NCBI GenBank assembly: GCA_037693485.1
Contig: CM075346.1
Span: 121,880,001-121,944,000, forward strand
From: Kitagawia praeruptora
Taxonomy: Eukaryota > Streptophyta > Magnoliopsida > Apiales > Apiaceae
DNA: 64,000 bases
Direction of reading: 5' to 3'
Position numbers and translations under genes: made by a program. The notes beneath the pieces are model-generated. The model searched no databases, had not been told where the DNA came from, and worked only from the letters and a program-made list of their open reading frames with translations. The stretch's first letter is position 1. The number at the start of each line of letters is the position of its first letter. Of this stretch, positions 11,069-22,622 are shown one piece after another.

Positions 11069-12800
11069 CTAGTCGATAAAGTCGCGCTTCGCGGCGGCAT
11101 TATAATGTTTTTTAAAAAAATTAATACATTTACGTTATATTATAATATTAATATTAAATTTTAATAATTAAATATCATTTTCTAATGAATCGATTTATTG
11201 TTAAACACTATTCTTTCAATTGGGTCGCTCTCTCGTTAAAATCGAAATCTCAACTTTAACATATATTATAAAGACTTATATAATATTTTTTATCCATAAA
11301 ATCGAACAATAAAAATAAAAAAATTATGATATCAATATCAAATTCTAATAGCTAATACAATCTTTTCTAGTGAGCAGTCTTCCCTCGCTCTTATTTGGAA
11401 CCAAAATTCTAACTAATTATATAAAAAAAAATTCCAATTTTTATATTCTTTAAACTTTCTAATATTTATAGAGTTTTAAAAATGAAAATACATCTTATAT
11501 TTTCTGTATATTATAGATATTCATGTACTTATTTACAACTTCTGCATGGGAATGTCTTTCTGTTATGTTAACATATAAAATAAATTAAATTTGAAGACTT
11601 TTCGTTACGGAAATGATATTAAATTTATGGATATATTTTTCTAATGCAAGTATAATTAACTTGTATAAAAAAATAAAATAAAGGATTTCTAGGAAAAACG
11701 ATATATAGTTTTAAAAATCGTGTAAGACGTCTCCACCGTCCTCGTATTCTACTTCTAATAAAACATTTTATTTTATGTATTCCCTATATATTCAAACATC
11801 TTTATACTATTTATCCGCTCCCTCGTTAAGACAAAAAACTTAACTTTTACATATATCACTTGTATGATAATGTTTATCCATAAAAATCAAATCCTAAAAG
11901 TAAAATAAAATTTATAACATCAAAATGATATTTTAATAGCTAATACAATCTTTTATAATGAGCCGTCTTCTCGTTAAACACGTTTCGAGCCGCTCTCGTT
12001 TAGGCCGAAATTCCAAATTCATTACATATTATTAATGATACTTATCTTACACAACAACTATTTTCCTTAAAATTAAAACCTAAAAAATAGAGTGAATTCC
12101 AATTTATACTTTATCTAGACTTTCTAAAATTTATGGAGTTTTAGAAAATGAAAACACATCTTATTTTTTCTCTTTAATTATATTATAAATACTCTTATTT
12201 TTATTTAGGATTCCTGCATGAGAATGTTCTTTTATAATGTTAATACATCAATTCTTTTCTTTTTAAATATGATGACTTTTTTATGATAATAGTATTGGAT
12301 TTATGAATAAATTTTCCTAATAGAAGTATAATTAACTTATATAAAAAATATATAATTTAAGAAAATCGTATTTTCTATAAAATATTTAGTTATATGGATG
12401 TTCTATATATTCAAACACATATTCTACTTCTAATAGAACTTTTATTTTATATGTTTTTCTATAAATTCGAACTCTTATTCTCTATAAATTCGAACTCCTA
12501 TTCTACTTCTAATAGAACTTTTAATCTTATACTTTATAAATACGTATTCTACTTCCAATAGAAACTTTTATTTATATGTTTTTTCTATAAATTTGAACTC
12601 TTATTCTCTATAAATTCGAACTTCTATTCTACTTTTCAGTAGAACTTTTAATCATATGCTTTATAAATACTTATTCTACTTCCAATATAACTTTTAATCA
12701 TATGTCTTCCTATAAATTCAAACTCTTCTCCTCTATAAATTCGAACACCTATTTAACTTCTAATATGTTAAATAATATTTTTATATTTATAACTGTTTAA
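11069..12800 (-). mobile_element. Helitron (minus strand), 3' end at 11069, 5' end unplaced
   Basis: The minus strand ends GCCGCGAAGCGCGACTTTA then TCGACTAG (CTAG at 11069-11072), followed by T. This is a second Helitron 3' terminus and points toward the one at 10893. The body is AT-rich and contains a diverged tandem duplication (about 11160-11660 against 11820-12310; shared TAGCTAATACAATCTTTT and TTAAACAC..GCTCTCGTT) and a minisatellite at 12395-12775. The 5' boundary was not found, and the end given is only where the repeats stop. Confidence 0.5.
12395..12775. repeat. Minisatellite, about 125 bp unit, three copies
   Basis: Recurrent units of the form CTATTCTACTTCTAATAGAA, then CTTTTA, TATGTTTTTCTATAAATTYGAACTC. 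The copies differ by small indels. Non-coding. Confidence 0.7.
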
Positions 12801-12887
12801 AATTCTAAAATTCTAGAAAATTAGAAAAATAGATTGAGACGATCTTAGAGCGCCACCTAAACTCCCGCGTATTCTCCTTTAGGCCAT

Positions 12888-13262
12888 TGTTCCATGGAGA
12901 ACCATCTTACGTGGAGAACCGTGGAGAACCACTTAAAATACATTATAATTGCTTTATATATAAGGGCCCCGTAGGGGCATCTTCAAAAAAAAGTCTTATA
13001 ATTCTATACTCTATCTATTTATTAAAGAAAATTACAAATTTTTTTTTTTAAAATTTTCAAAAAATGATGACGTGGCAACATTTTTTAAAAAATTTTTAAA
13101 AGTTTTTTTTTTTAATTTTTTTTTTTTGATAAATGGATAGAGGGTAGAATTATAAGACTTTTATATGAAGGGGCCCCGCCAGGGGCCTTATCTAAAGGAC
13201 TATTTTAATGCATTTTAAGTGGTTCTCCACGGTTCTCCACGTAAGATGGTTCTCCATAGAGT
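12888..13262. mobile_element. Foldback MITE carrying two GC-rich palindromes
   Basis: Inverted arms at about 12888-13020 and 13125-13262. The outer part reads CTCYATGGAGAACCATCTTACG and continues through tandem GTGGAGAACC motifs. Each arm holds a GC-rich palindrome at matching places (12965-12978 and 13172-13187). The loop is A/T homopolymer. The exact ends and target duplication are not clear. Non-coding. Confidence 0.7.
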
Positions 13263-13267
13263 GGGAC

Positions 13268-13336
13268 TCATATATATATATATATATATTGATGATGATT
13301 GATGATTGATATATTGATTGATGATATTGATGATTG
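13268..13336. repeat. Simple repeats (TA)n and ATTGATGAT-type
   Basis: An alternating TA run followed by ATTGATGATTGAT units. Confidence 0.85.
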
Positions 13337-13619
13337 GCATTAAAAAATTATACTAAAATTTTTAGTAAATTTCTTGAGATAAGCTCATAAACATTATTCT
13401 CTTAACTATAAGGATTAATTAATTAATTAATCAAATAAATAAATTGAGAGCTAAGGAAAAAGACCTGGGTATAGATACATTTCGTGCAACGCTACGTAAC
13501 GTAGTTGTTCTATAAAGCTATTTATAAATTTACGTGTACAAAAATAATTACTCTAGAAGATATACACAAACATAGAATAAAAAATATCGAAAAGTATAAA
13601 TATTCTCTTAGTTTTCACA

Positions 13620-14818
13620 GACGTTTCAACCACGCTTAAAAGTTAAAACACCATTGAAACCAAATAAACCAAGGTTAGATTCTTCACACAAAATCATAAC
13701 AGCCCATGTTATTTGATTCATATATAATTACTTGTGTGTGTAATTATTAATTTTTTGTTGTATGAATATTTATTTGTGTTTTATATGTATGACCTGTTTG
13801 AGAATTAAAGCTTCAAAACCCCAATTGCTTAAAATGTTTAGTTTGGTTGTGATTATGATTTTATGAATGTATTGAATTGTATTGTCTGTAAACTTTGCTT
13901 ATTTGACTTAAAGATCACTTTTTTATTTGCTGAATTGAATAAAGATTGCTTTTTTAGGTGATTGTGAGATGATATGCTTTTGTTTAGTGCAAGTGTTTGG
14001 ATGGGGGTGATTGGTTTGATCATAAAGGTTGGTTGGTATCTGGGTTTTGATTTCTTGTGCTGGTTTTTGTGTAAAGTTTGGGTTTTTGATGTTTCTATTT
14101 TTCGGAGAAAATGTTTTTTATTTGTATGTTTTTGTTATGTTGGATACTTGGATGTATGTAGATTGGTCTTTATTTAATAATTTATTGTAGGAATCTTTGT
14201 AGAGTGCGGAGTAGGATTTTTTCTGTTTTAGGATAACTAAAATTTTTCCGAGTTTAATGAAGAAGAAGCTTGAAATAATGTAACATGTTGTTGTTCTATT
14301 AGTTGTTAGGCTGTTGTTAGTTGGGTCTGTTGCATTTGCCGAAGTTAAGTGCTTGGAGGGCTTAGGTTTGGCATAGGGAATTAGGGATCATTGATTAATT
14401 TGTTTAGGTCTTTAGGAATTGGATGGATGGATCTTGAGTAGGGTACAGTTACGCATCGTTGTTTGAAGAATTGCGATTAGGTAGGAATGGAGTGATTGTT
14501 AAGAAAATTAGGGCGAAAACGAAGGATGACATAGGGAATAGTGAAGAAAATGAATGAGTGCGAATTAGTTATGATAAAATTTGTGGAAGGATGTCAGCAG
14601 AATATGAAATGGACATTCATTCCGGCTGGACTCAGTTCTAGAATACCTTTATACGACGTCAGTTAAATACCTGGTTATCTTTCTGTGATTTTTCTTTTAC
14701 AGCATATGTCTGAGGATTCTTTCTTTTTGTATTCTCTGACAACTGTTTTTTTTTTTGTTTCTTTTTTAAATGCAGAGCGAATATTGATTTTGTCTATCAT
14801 ATGCATGTTGTCTAATTT
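13620..14818 (+). promoter_or_regulatory. Likely 5' UTR with a leader intron of the CFS1-like gene
   Basis: A possible donor (CCAAG followed by GTTAGATTC, about 13672) and a good acceptor (TTTTTTAAATGCAG at 14762-14775, preceded by a T-rich tract) bracket T/G-rich, intron-like DNA. The leader after the acceptor is 43 bases long. It holds a four-codon upstream frame (ATG at 14801, TAA at 14813-14815) that ends three bases before the main ATG. A transcript would be needed to confirm the leader intron; the acceptor is the stronger of the two sites. Confidence 0.45.
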
Positions 14819-17800
14819 ATGGCAACATTAGAGAGAAGGATTTCATATTCTTCACTTTCCAGTTTAGAAAAAGAAAACAACATATTCCACTTAACTAATG
14901 ACTACAATGGTCCTGTCTGGGATGAACCCGACAGCCAGAATGGCTGCTCCTTGGACTCTAAATCCTTGAAACAAGATTTTACGTATGAATTTCCCAGTGG
15001 TTCAGAGGATTTTGATGAAGAATATGACTTAAGTCGAGATTATTCTAAATGTCTGCAACCTAGAGCTCCTGAGGTGAATTTAAAAACTGTATTGAGTGGG
15101 ATAGCTGCTATCGTGACTGGTCGTAATAAAGATCCGAGCGGCTGTAGAGATCAGCAATTTTCCAGTTCAGACGTGTTGTTTCTTCAGTCTGAAAAGAATG
15201 GGGACACCTTCTTGAAGTCTTCGGTTTATATACCTAGTGCACCACCACTCCTGGAGCCTAATGGAACCAACTATATTGCTTACCAAAAGGTACTAGAAGC
15301 TGAACCTCCTGAGTGGCTTCCTGACAGTTCTTCAACATCATGTATGCAGTGCAATAATCCCTTCACAGCCCTTACCCGAGGACGACATCATTGTCGATTT
15401 TGTGGAGGGATCTTTTGCAGGGCATGTTCAAAAGGTAGATGTTTAATGCCCGTTAAGTTTAGGGAGAGAAATCCGCAGAGGGTGTGTGACACGTGCTATG
15501 ATCAGCTAGATCCATTACAAGGTGTACTAATAAATACGATCAGCAATGCTGCGCAAGTTTCCAAGCACGATGTTGTGGACTGGACTTGTACAAGAGGGTG
15601 GTTAAACCTTCCAGTGGGATTGTCCATGGAGCACGAAATATACAAGTCTTCAAGCACATTAAGGAGTTACTGCCAGGTGCTACTCATGTTTAATTAAACC
15701 TCATTTTCAATCCTTTTATACTGCTATTGTTGCTCACTGTAAAGCCCATTATTGTGATTGCAAACTTTGACTACCCTAGCAAAATTGAGGTGTCTTCCCC
15801 AATTTATGAGTGAAGGTCTATTAACCTACACAATACACACACCAGAAGAAAACTCTGATGTTTACTTGCACGATGTTTACTTACACAACAGTGCTCCAGT
15901 TCAACAGTTGTCCTGTAAATATCGATCTAGATAGGGCTTTCTTCCCCTTTTCTTCTTCACTTTTCTCTCTTTTAGATGTCTGTTTTGCCTTGTGTGTTAC
16001 TAACAACTTTCATTTTGTCGAAATGATCCCCTTTCTGATCAAGATTTTATATGTTCCAAATAGGTTTCTAGATTGAACCCAGAGAAGTCTATACCATCAG
16101 CAGTTCTGAAAGGAGCCAAAGGTCTGGCAATTTTAACTGTTGCTAAAGTAGGAGCGTTGCTTACATACAAACTCGGGACTGGATTGGTTATTGCTCGACG
16201 AGCAGATGGATCTTGGTCTGCACCATCTGCTATAGGTTCTGTTGGGTTAGGATGGGGTGCTCAGGTATAACTTTTCTGTGGCTGAAGGGACTTTGATAAT
16301 ATAATTTCTGGTGGTGCATAGCATTTTAATCACGAGTAAAATTATAGTACATCTTGATGCTCTGTAATATACTTATATTTCAGACGTATTACTAAAGCCA
16401 TGTTTCTGGATTTTGTGACTCTAGTCTCTTCTGCATGTTTTTTGGACAGTTGTTGGTTTTGGCTGAAACTGTGGAAATGTGGAAGTTTTTTGATATTTAC
16501 TTAAATAGTAGAATGTATTATATTGATAATGAAGATACCTCCAGGTTCTTGCTAAATATATTGAATGACATCCTCTAGTGTAAACAACAATATTTCGTAG
16601 CATCACATGTATGTTCGAAGTATGCTGTTAGGCTTATGTTTTTTTATGGGTCGGATATTAAAAGTTACGCGTGTTTCAAGTAGGTGATGATTTAGAACTC
16701 CTGGTATTTCACCTTTTACGTGATTATAGACAAACAATAGTAGTTGGTAGTTGATACCCTGCTTGGAGTCAAACTAGTATTCAGGGTTTTGTTGTAGACC
16801 AAATGCTTGTTCTTTTATGTAGAATACTAAATTATTTGGTATCGAGTTCTATCTGTATTTTGTGAAGGAATTAATGATATTCTTTTACAAATAATTATAG
16901 GTTGGGGGTGAGCTCATGGACTTCATAATTGTGCTTCATGATTACAAAGCAGTTAAAACGTTTTGTAGCCGCATGCATTTTTCTCTAGGAGCTGGCTGCA
17001 GTGCTGCAGCAGGACCTGTTGGGAGGGTGCTGGAAGCTGACTTACGAACTAGCGAAAAAGGTTCTGGCATGTGCTATACTTATAGTTGCAGCAAAGGTAT
17101 TTCTTTTAGGAAACTTCTGTGCTTCTTGTTTGAATTGTTAACAGCAAGTCCTTATTCATTTTTCTGATTTCTTTAATCTGAATAAGGATCTTAATTTTGC
17201 ATGTGTAGAAGAAACTTTTGGTACTTGTCTTGTAGATCATTATGTTCCACTCGCATGATATTTTCTTTCTAACATCATTTTAGAAAGACAGTTTGCTTGA
17301 TGCATAAATATTACTTTGCAGGAATTACATGGAATAAAACAGTACTTTAGTTCTGTCCACTGTCTGTTGTCCAACTTAATAGAGGAGAAACTGGATCAAA
17401 GATTCATATTAATTTTTTTAAAGTATATATCTTTAGACAAATTACTTGATCTAACAGAGCATAATGGTGGCCTTCATATATGAATATTTGGTTCGGATGT
17501 GGTCTTTGATTGTCTATGGTTTTAGTTATCTTTTTGTCCAAAAGAACTGGCACCTGAACTTGTATGAAGAGCTTTGAGTTTATTTTTACTTTACATATTG
17601 CAAATGTAAGGGGTTCCTTCCAGAAGCTCAAGTGTGGTTCTGTCATCTGTGTAGCAGATATCAAACCTGAAGTAGAACATTAGAAGAGTAACTTGTAGAG
17701 CCCAAAAAACAACATCTTTAAAGAATGCCTTGTCACAGAAATAATAATATAAACACGACTAAAAGCTAATATTTTGACTTCTAAATGAATGCACATGACG

Positions 17801-18205
17801 CAACTGGTTAGTAAACTAGCCCTAGGTCCCAGTCATAGCATGAAATTTAGAAGTTCCTCCCATTAAATTTTTACTTACAAAATTTCTTAACAAATGTATC
17901 TTTTGTGCTTTTAGATTTCTTTTTTACTTTGTAGTTGCTATATGCACGTGGGTTTCCACTTTCCATGTAAATTTGAACATACCACTGCATCGCTCATATG
18001 CTGCTATTATGTATGTGGCTTAGGTGCATTTATGGGTGTCTCACTGGAAGGGAACATTGTTGCAACGAGGCTGGACACCAATCTACACTTCTATGGTGAC
18101 CCTTACCTCACCACGGCCGACATTCTTCTCGGGTCGGTTGATAGACCAAAAGCTGCTGAACCCTTGTATTCCGCACTCGAAGATGTTTATTCTAAATTTG
18201 GGTGA
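14819..18205 (+). CDS. CFS1: FYVE-SYLF endosomal/autophagy protein, CFS1-like
   Basis: Four coding exons: 14819-15676, 16064-16264, 16901-17096 and 18024-18205. All introns are GT..AG and phases agree, giving 478 residues. The N-terminal third looks disordered. PSAPP (139-143) matches the ESCRT-I VPS23/TSG101-binding type of motif. The FYVE finger has WLPD (166-169), RGRHHCR (187-193), eight zinc-ligand cysteines (175, 178, 192, 195, 200, 203, 223, 226) and RVC (221-223), so PI3P binding is expected. WLNL (261-264) fits an ATG8-interacting motif. The C-terminal half is a SYLF (Ysc84) lipid-binding domain. FYVE plus SYLF is the architecture of Arabidopsis CFS1 (At3g43230), which links autophagosomes to late endosomes. 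A paralogue such as FYVE2 is also possible. No lesions seen. Confidence 0.92.
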
Positions 18206-18880
18206 TAGGCGTGGTTTAGGATAAGTTTTATTAACTCCCGTTATCTTAAAGCATTTTGCAGGAGCCTGTAATCTTATCTTCCGTGATGATGAAGTGCGCC
18301 GTCAAGTTGAAGGTTCCTTTTACACGGAAGTGGATGTTTTCATGTTTATAAAACTACGATTTAATACTATATATGATGATTTGTGTGATGTGAATATTTT
18401 CCTTTTGTGTATATAAGCTATAGGCTAGGGTATCATGTACAGATTCCAGTTACAAATATTTTTATGCCACAAGGTGTTTCTATTAGAATTGAACTCAGAC
18501 ATTGGTGCTGAAACTCTTTACTAATGTCTGTAGTATGAATTGACTGTGTTTCATTTGGGAATTTGCCCACTTCTGCAGTTCTGTTTATTAAATCTTAGCG
18601 TCTCGATCAGAGTTTTGCTCTACTGAAAGATGAAATAGACGATCGATAAAAGGTCTTTTCCAGTGATGTAACACAAAAGATAAAAAACAAAGTATAGCAA
18701 ACTGTTTAAAGTTTGATGGCACGTTTATACTCTTTGCTGTAGGATTGAAAATCAACGCGCTTTATATCCGGTTTAAGATAATACATGCATCATACTGTAT
18801 TTGTTTTGTAAACCATATGGATTGATGAAATTTTGAATTTGAATGAGGTATATTCTTGAATATGAGTACTCAAATACGTG
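18206..18880 (+). other. 3' UTR and downstream flank of the CFS1-like gene
   Basis: AT-rich sequence without a reading frame. The first few hundred bases are probably 3' UTR; the exact polyadenylation site is not evident. Confidence 0.45.
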
Positions 18881-19120
18881 TATAGATCATGTAAATATTT
18901 TTGGATATTTACCAAAAGTACTATATTTAAAGTTTCTATTTGCAAATATACCATCTCTTTGAATTAATTGCAATGTTACTATACTAAGTTTCAAAAATGC
19001 AAAAATATTACAAATTAGGTCAATCCTTCCCCCCTCCCCCATGTGCCCTCCATGTGCCGTCAGTTTCACCCGTTTTTGTCCTTTTTTTTTTTTTTTTAAA
19101 GATGGGATGCTATTTTGGTG

Positions 19121-19229
19121 GATTTTGGTTGCATGGCCCCGCAGGGGCAACCACTTTCAACTGAACATGCAACTAAATTACTGATTTCATGTTCCATTTT
19201 TCAAAAGTGATTTTCGACCTATTTTTTGG

Positions 19230-19261
<32 letters not shown>

Positions 19262-19374
19262 TAGAGTCCAGAAATGAGGTCGAAAATGGCAATTGAAAAA
19301 TGGAACATGAAATCAGAAATTTAGTTGCATGTTTAGTTGAAAGTGGTTGCCCCTGCGGGTCATGCAACCCAAAT
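19121..19374. repeat. Large hairpin with a (TA)n loop
   Basis: The arms 19121-19235 and 19263-19374 are nearly perfect reverse complements over about 110 bp. Both include a GC-rich palindrome, TTTCAACTRAACATGCAACT and GATTTCATGTTCCATTTTTC. The loop is alternating TA (19235-19261). It could extrude as a cruciform, and its transcript would form a long double strand. Confidence 0.85.
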
Positions 19375-19399
19375 CAGCAATTGAATGCAACCACATGCA

Positions 19400-19960
19400 A
19401 TTTTTTTTTTTTAAGTGGGATGGTTTTGGTGGATTTGGGTTGCAAGGCCCCGCCAGGGGCCATATTCAACTGAATGCAACCACATTCAACCAAATGCAAT
19501 CCCACATGCAACTTTTTTTTTAAGGTGGGATGATTTTGGTGGATTTGGGTTGCAAGGCCCCGCCAGGGGCAATATTCAACCAAACGCAACCACAATCAAC
19601 TTGTTAAAAGTGGTTGCCCCTGCGGGGCCATGCAATCCAAATCCACCAAAATAGAATCCCACCTTAAAAAAAAAAGTTGCATTCAGTTGCTGATTTGGGT
19701 TGCAAGACTCCGCCAGGGGCAATATTCAACCAAATGCAACCATATTCAACTTGTTGAAAGTGGTTGCCCCTGCGGGGCCATGCAACCCAAATCCACCAAA
19801 ATAGAATCCCACCTTAAAAAAAAAAAAGTTGCATTCAATTGCTGATTTAGGTTGCAAGACCCCGCCAGGGGCAATATTCAACCAAATGCAACCATATTCA
19901 ACTTGTTGAAAGTGGTTGCCCCTGCGGGGCCATGCAACCCAAATCCACCTTAAAAAAAAA
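19400..19960. repeat. Tandem/inverted array of about 150 bp GTTGCA-GGCCCC units
   Basis: Unit starts (TGCAAGRCYCC) fall at 19441, 19551, 19701 and 19853. Each late unit holds one palindrome of the CCCCGCCAGGGGC form and one of the GCCCCTGCGGGGC form, plus an A-tract of 8-12 bases next to CCACCTT. The unit is partly palindromic, so the array is self-complementary. Small frames here are artefacts of the repeat. Confidence 0.85.
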
Positions 19961-20621
19961 GGACACAAACGGCTGATTATAAAAGAAGAGGGAAGGGGGA
20001 AGGGTTTGGGTTAGTATTTTTGCAATTTTGAAACTTAGTATAGTAAAATTGCAAATAATTTAGTAAAATTGCAAATAGCTCTCGTCTGTTGGCGAGTTTT
20101 GTTTGTTTGTTTGTATGTTATTATGGGTTTGGTTCCGGGCTAATTTGGAAAGGATTTTTGTGGCTTGGTGGGAGATCTGTAATGTTTGCATTGATTTTGG
20201 GCTGCTGTTGGATATTGCAAGAGCTTACTTTTCACAACTAGAATTTGTTCATATAATGAGATATTTCATTCGCGGCATGTCTATAGCTGGGTTTCGGCTT
20301 GTAGATAGCTGGGGTTTCACTTTCGGCATGTCTATAGCTGGTTTTCGGCATGTAGATAGCTGGGGTGTTTCTGAACAATGGGCTACAGGTGGTGCGTATG
20401 TGAAGGTCATTTGCGATATTACTGGCTTCAGGAATGGTGCAAATTGGATTGATCGGAAAGCTACTTTAATCTTTTTTAATTCAAAGAATATTATTATTCA
20501 TGATGTAAAACAGTCTGTAAACATAAGCGGCTACTTGGTTAGTTCGTTTATTTGTTTCCTGTCAGATTGTACTGTCAGTTCAGGGTTTTGTCCTGGCTAT
20601 GATTGGTTTGATGCAAGTTAA

Positions 20622-22098
20622 TGTTGGGAATATTGACTACTACAGCAACATAGAGGCAGTTATATATCGTATTTAACAAGTTCAGGCCAAGCATACAATT
20701 AGCGAAACAAAACACGAAGGTAAAACACATGCAAATCAGTAACTGATAGAACAAAGGAAGATAAGAAATCATACCAGAAGCCATAGCTATGCAGGTATCA
20801 AATAAGAAATAATCAGCTGAGTCACCAGGCCTTGCAAAGAAGTCCTGATTGTTCTTGAAGAGATAATTGCCTCCACTTACACTGTGTCAGGATGCTGGCA
20901 ATATTCTTCCAGGATAAAACAGCTCCGAGTTTAGATGGTCACAGTAACCAGAAAACTCAACTTCGACTAACACCTCAGTTCGCCGAAAAACCTTAAGTAA
21001 AAGAACTATAGCAGGAGGATAACTGAGAGTAAAAAGAGAACAGAGAATGTATGGTGTGGACAGTATGTTCAGTGTATCCAGTGTATCACACAATCAGTTG
21101 CTTAGGTCTCTATTTATACTAGAGGCTAAACGTAACTGATGCCACCCAATTAATATTGTAACTCCCATTCCAATTAATTAGAATGAAACGGTCGATTTAA
21201 TATAATCAAAACGGCTGTAACAGCTGATTTTATATTAAATAAATCGTAACAGTTACGTTATATATTTATCCACATTATGACTTCCAATTAATAGAATAAA
21301 CACTCAGACATTACTGTCAAAATCACGCAGAAGTTACTGTCAACAAGTCTCGACAGTATCTTTAAAGTAACTGTCAACAGTTGACAGCAACTTTGTTTCA
21401 TGACAGTAAGTTTCACCTTCCTGACAGCAACCTTGTTTCATGACAGTAAGTTTTCACTTCCTGACAGCAACCTTGTTTTTGACAGCAAGTTTTCACTTCC
21501 TGACAGTAACTTTGTTTCTGACAGCAAGTTTTTCACTTCCTGACAGTAACCTTGTTTCTGACAGTATGTTTATAATATTAAAATAAATCAATAATCCATG
21601 CAATAAAATTCCTCGCCCAGGTCGCCTCGCATACGCGAAACGCCGAGACATTCGCCCAAATCGCCCTTCGACCGAGCCGACCCGAGTCGAGACGTGACGT
21701 GACGTGGCGTGGCGTGGCGTGGCGTGACGTGGCGGGGCGGGCGGCGGCGGCGCGCGCGCGCGTGTGTGTGTGTGTGTGTGTGCGCGTGGAGCACACAGTA
21801 ACACCATGCACCATCATACACCTTAGTAGTTGTACACTACCCATGTGTGTGATTCTATATAAAGCCAACAACCCCCCTTATTTATTTCAATGTGGGATAA
21901 ATACACATTCTCATTTCAAGCTTATTCAAGCTACTAACTTCAACTCCATTTCTCTATGGGTTTCACTAAGAAAATTACTTAAACCCATATATGAAAATTT
22001 AAGTTCCCATATCAAGGAACAATTTCCAATCATTAAAATCCGGAATTAACATCAAGAACATAAAATAATTATGCCCTTAAAAATTCCATTTTCTAACA
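20622..22098 (-). repeat. copia-2 3' LTR
   Basis: The long LTR form. It contains four to five copies of a roughly 37 bp GACAGYAA..TTTCACTTCCT unit at about 21370-21565, against one in the other LTR. This accounts for the 162 bp length difference. It also has a GC-rich (ACGTGGCGTGG)-type tract and (GT)n at 21690-21785. A TATAAATAG box lies at 21118-21110 on the minus strand. Confidence 0.93.
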
Positions 22099-22622
22099 AT
22101 CCCCCACAAAGCCATACAGAAATGTTCCAGGTTTCTCATCATGACTTGTTTTTCAGAGTTGGTACCCTTCCGGGTTTGAACCCTCCTAAGTCCCCTACTT
22201 CAATGATTACCGGATTCAGATGGAATGTTTCACCTTGAATCTTAATCCGTTTGGTGTAACCATGTTCCATAGACGACGACAAGTCAAAGGCTATGGTGCC
22301 AATCTACGGCTTTGAGACATTAATGGTCTTGTCTCGATCCTGTTCGTCGAATGTTTCAAGGAATAACCCTTTCCTCTAATTGCGACCACACAATTACATT
22401 CGCTTAGCTGGGCATCTCCAGAGATGTACTGCTACCATCTCGTCAAATGACTTGACCCCATTCAGAGTTATAACAACTCTTGCTATCTAGCAGTATCAGT
22501 ACCTTCTAGGTTTACAGGGGATAGACTCAGATACAACAGTATCATCTATGTAGCAAAGGTACTACCAATTCATCCTTACAGCTTGTTATTACCACATTGA
22601 ATACACTTCAAGGGATCTCCTC

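Noticed and set aside
13974..14177. 67-codon plus-strand frame upstream of the CFS1-like gene
   Set aside because: Low-complexity T/G-rich DNA inside the likely leader intron; composition explains the hydrophobic translation.
21493..21871. Overlapping minus-strand frames rich in HTHTHARAR and RHVTSR in the copia-2 3' LTR (and 27437-27858 in the 5' LTR)
   Set aside because: They are translations of (GT)n and ACGTGG simple repeats in three frames at once; no protein is implied.
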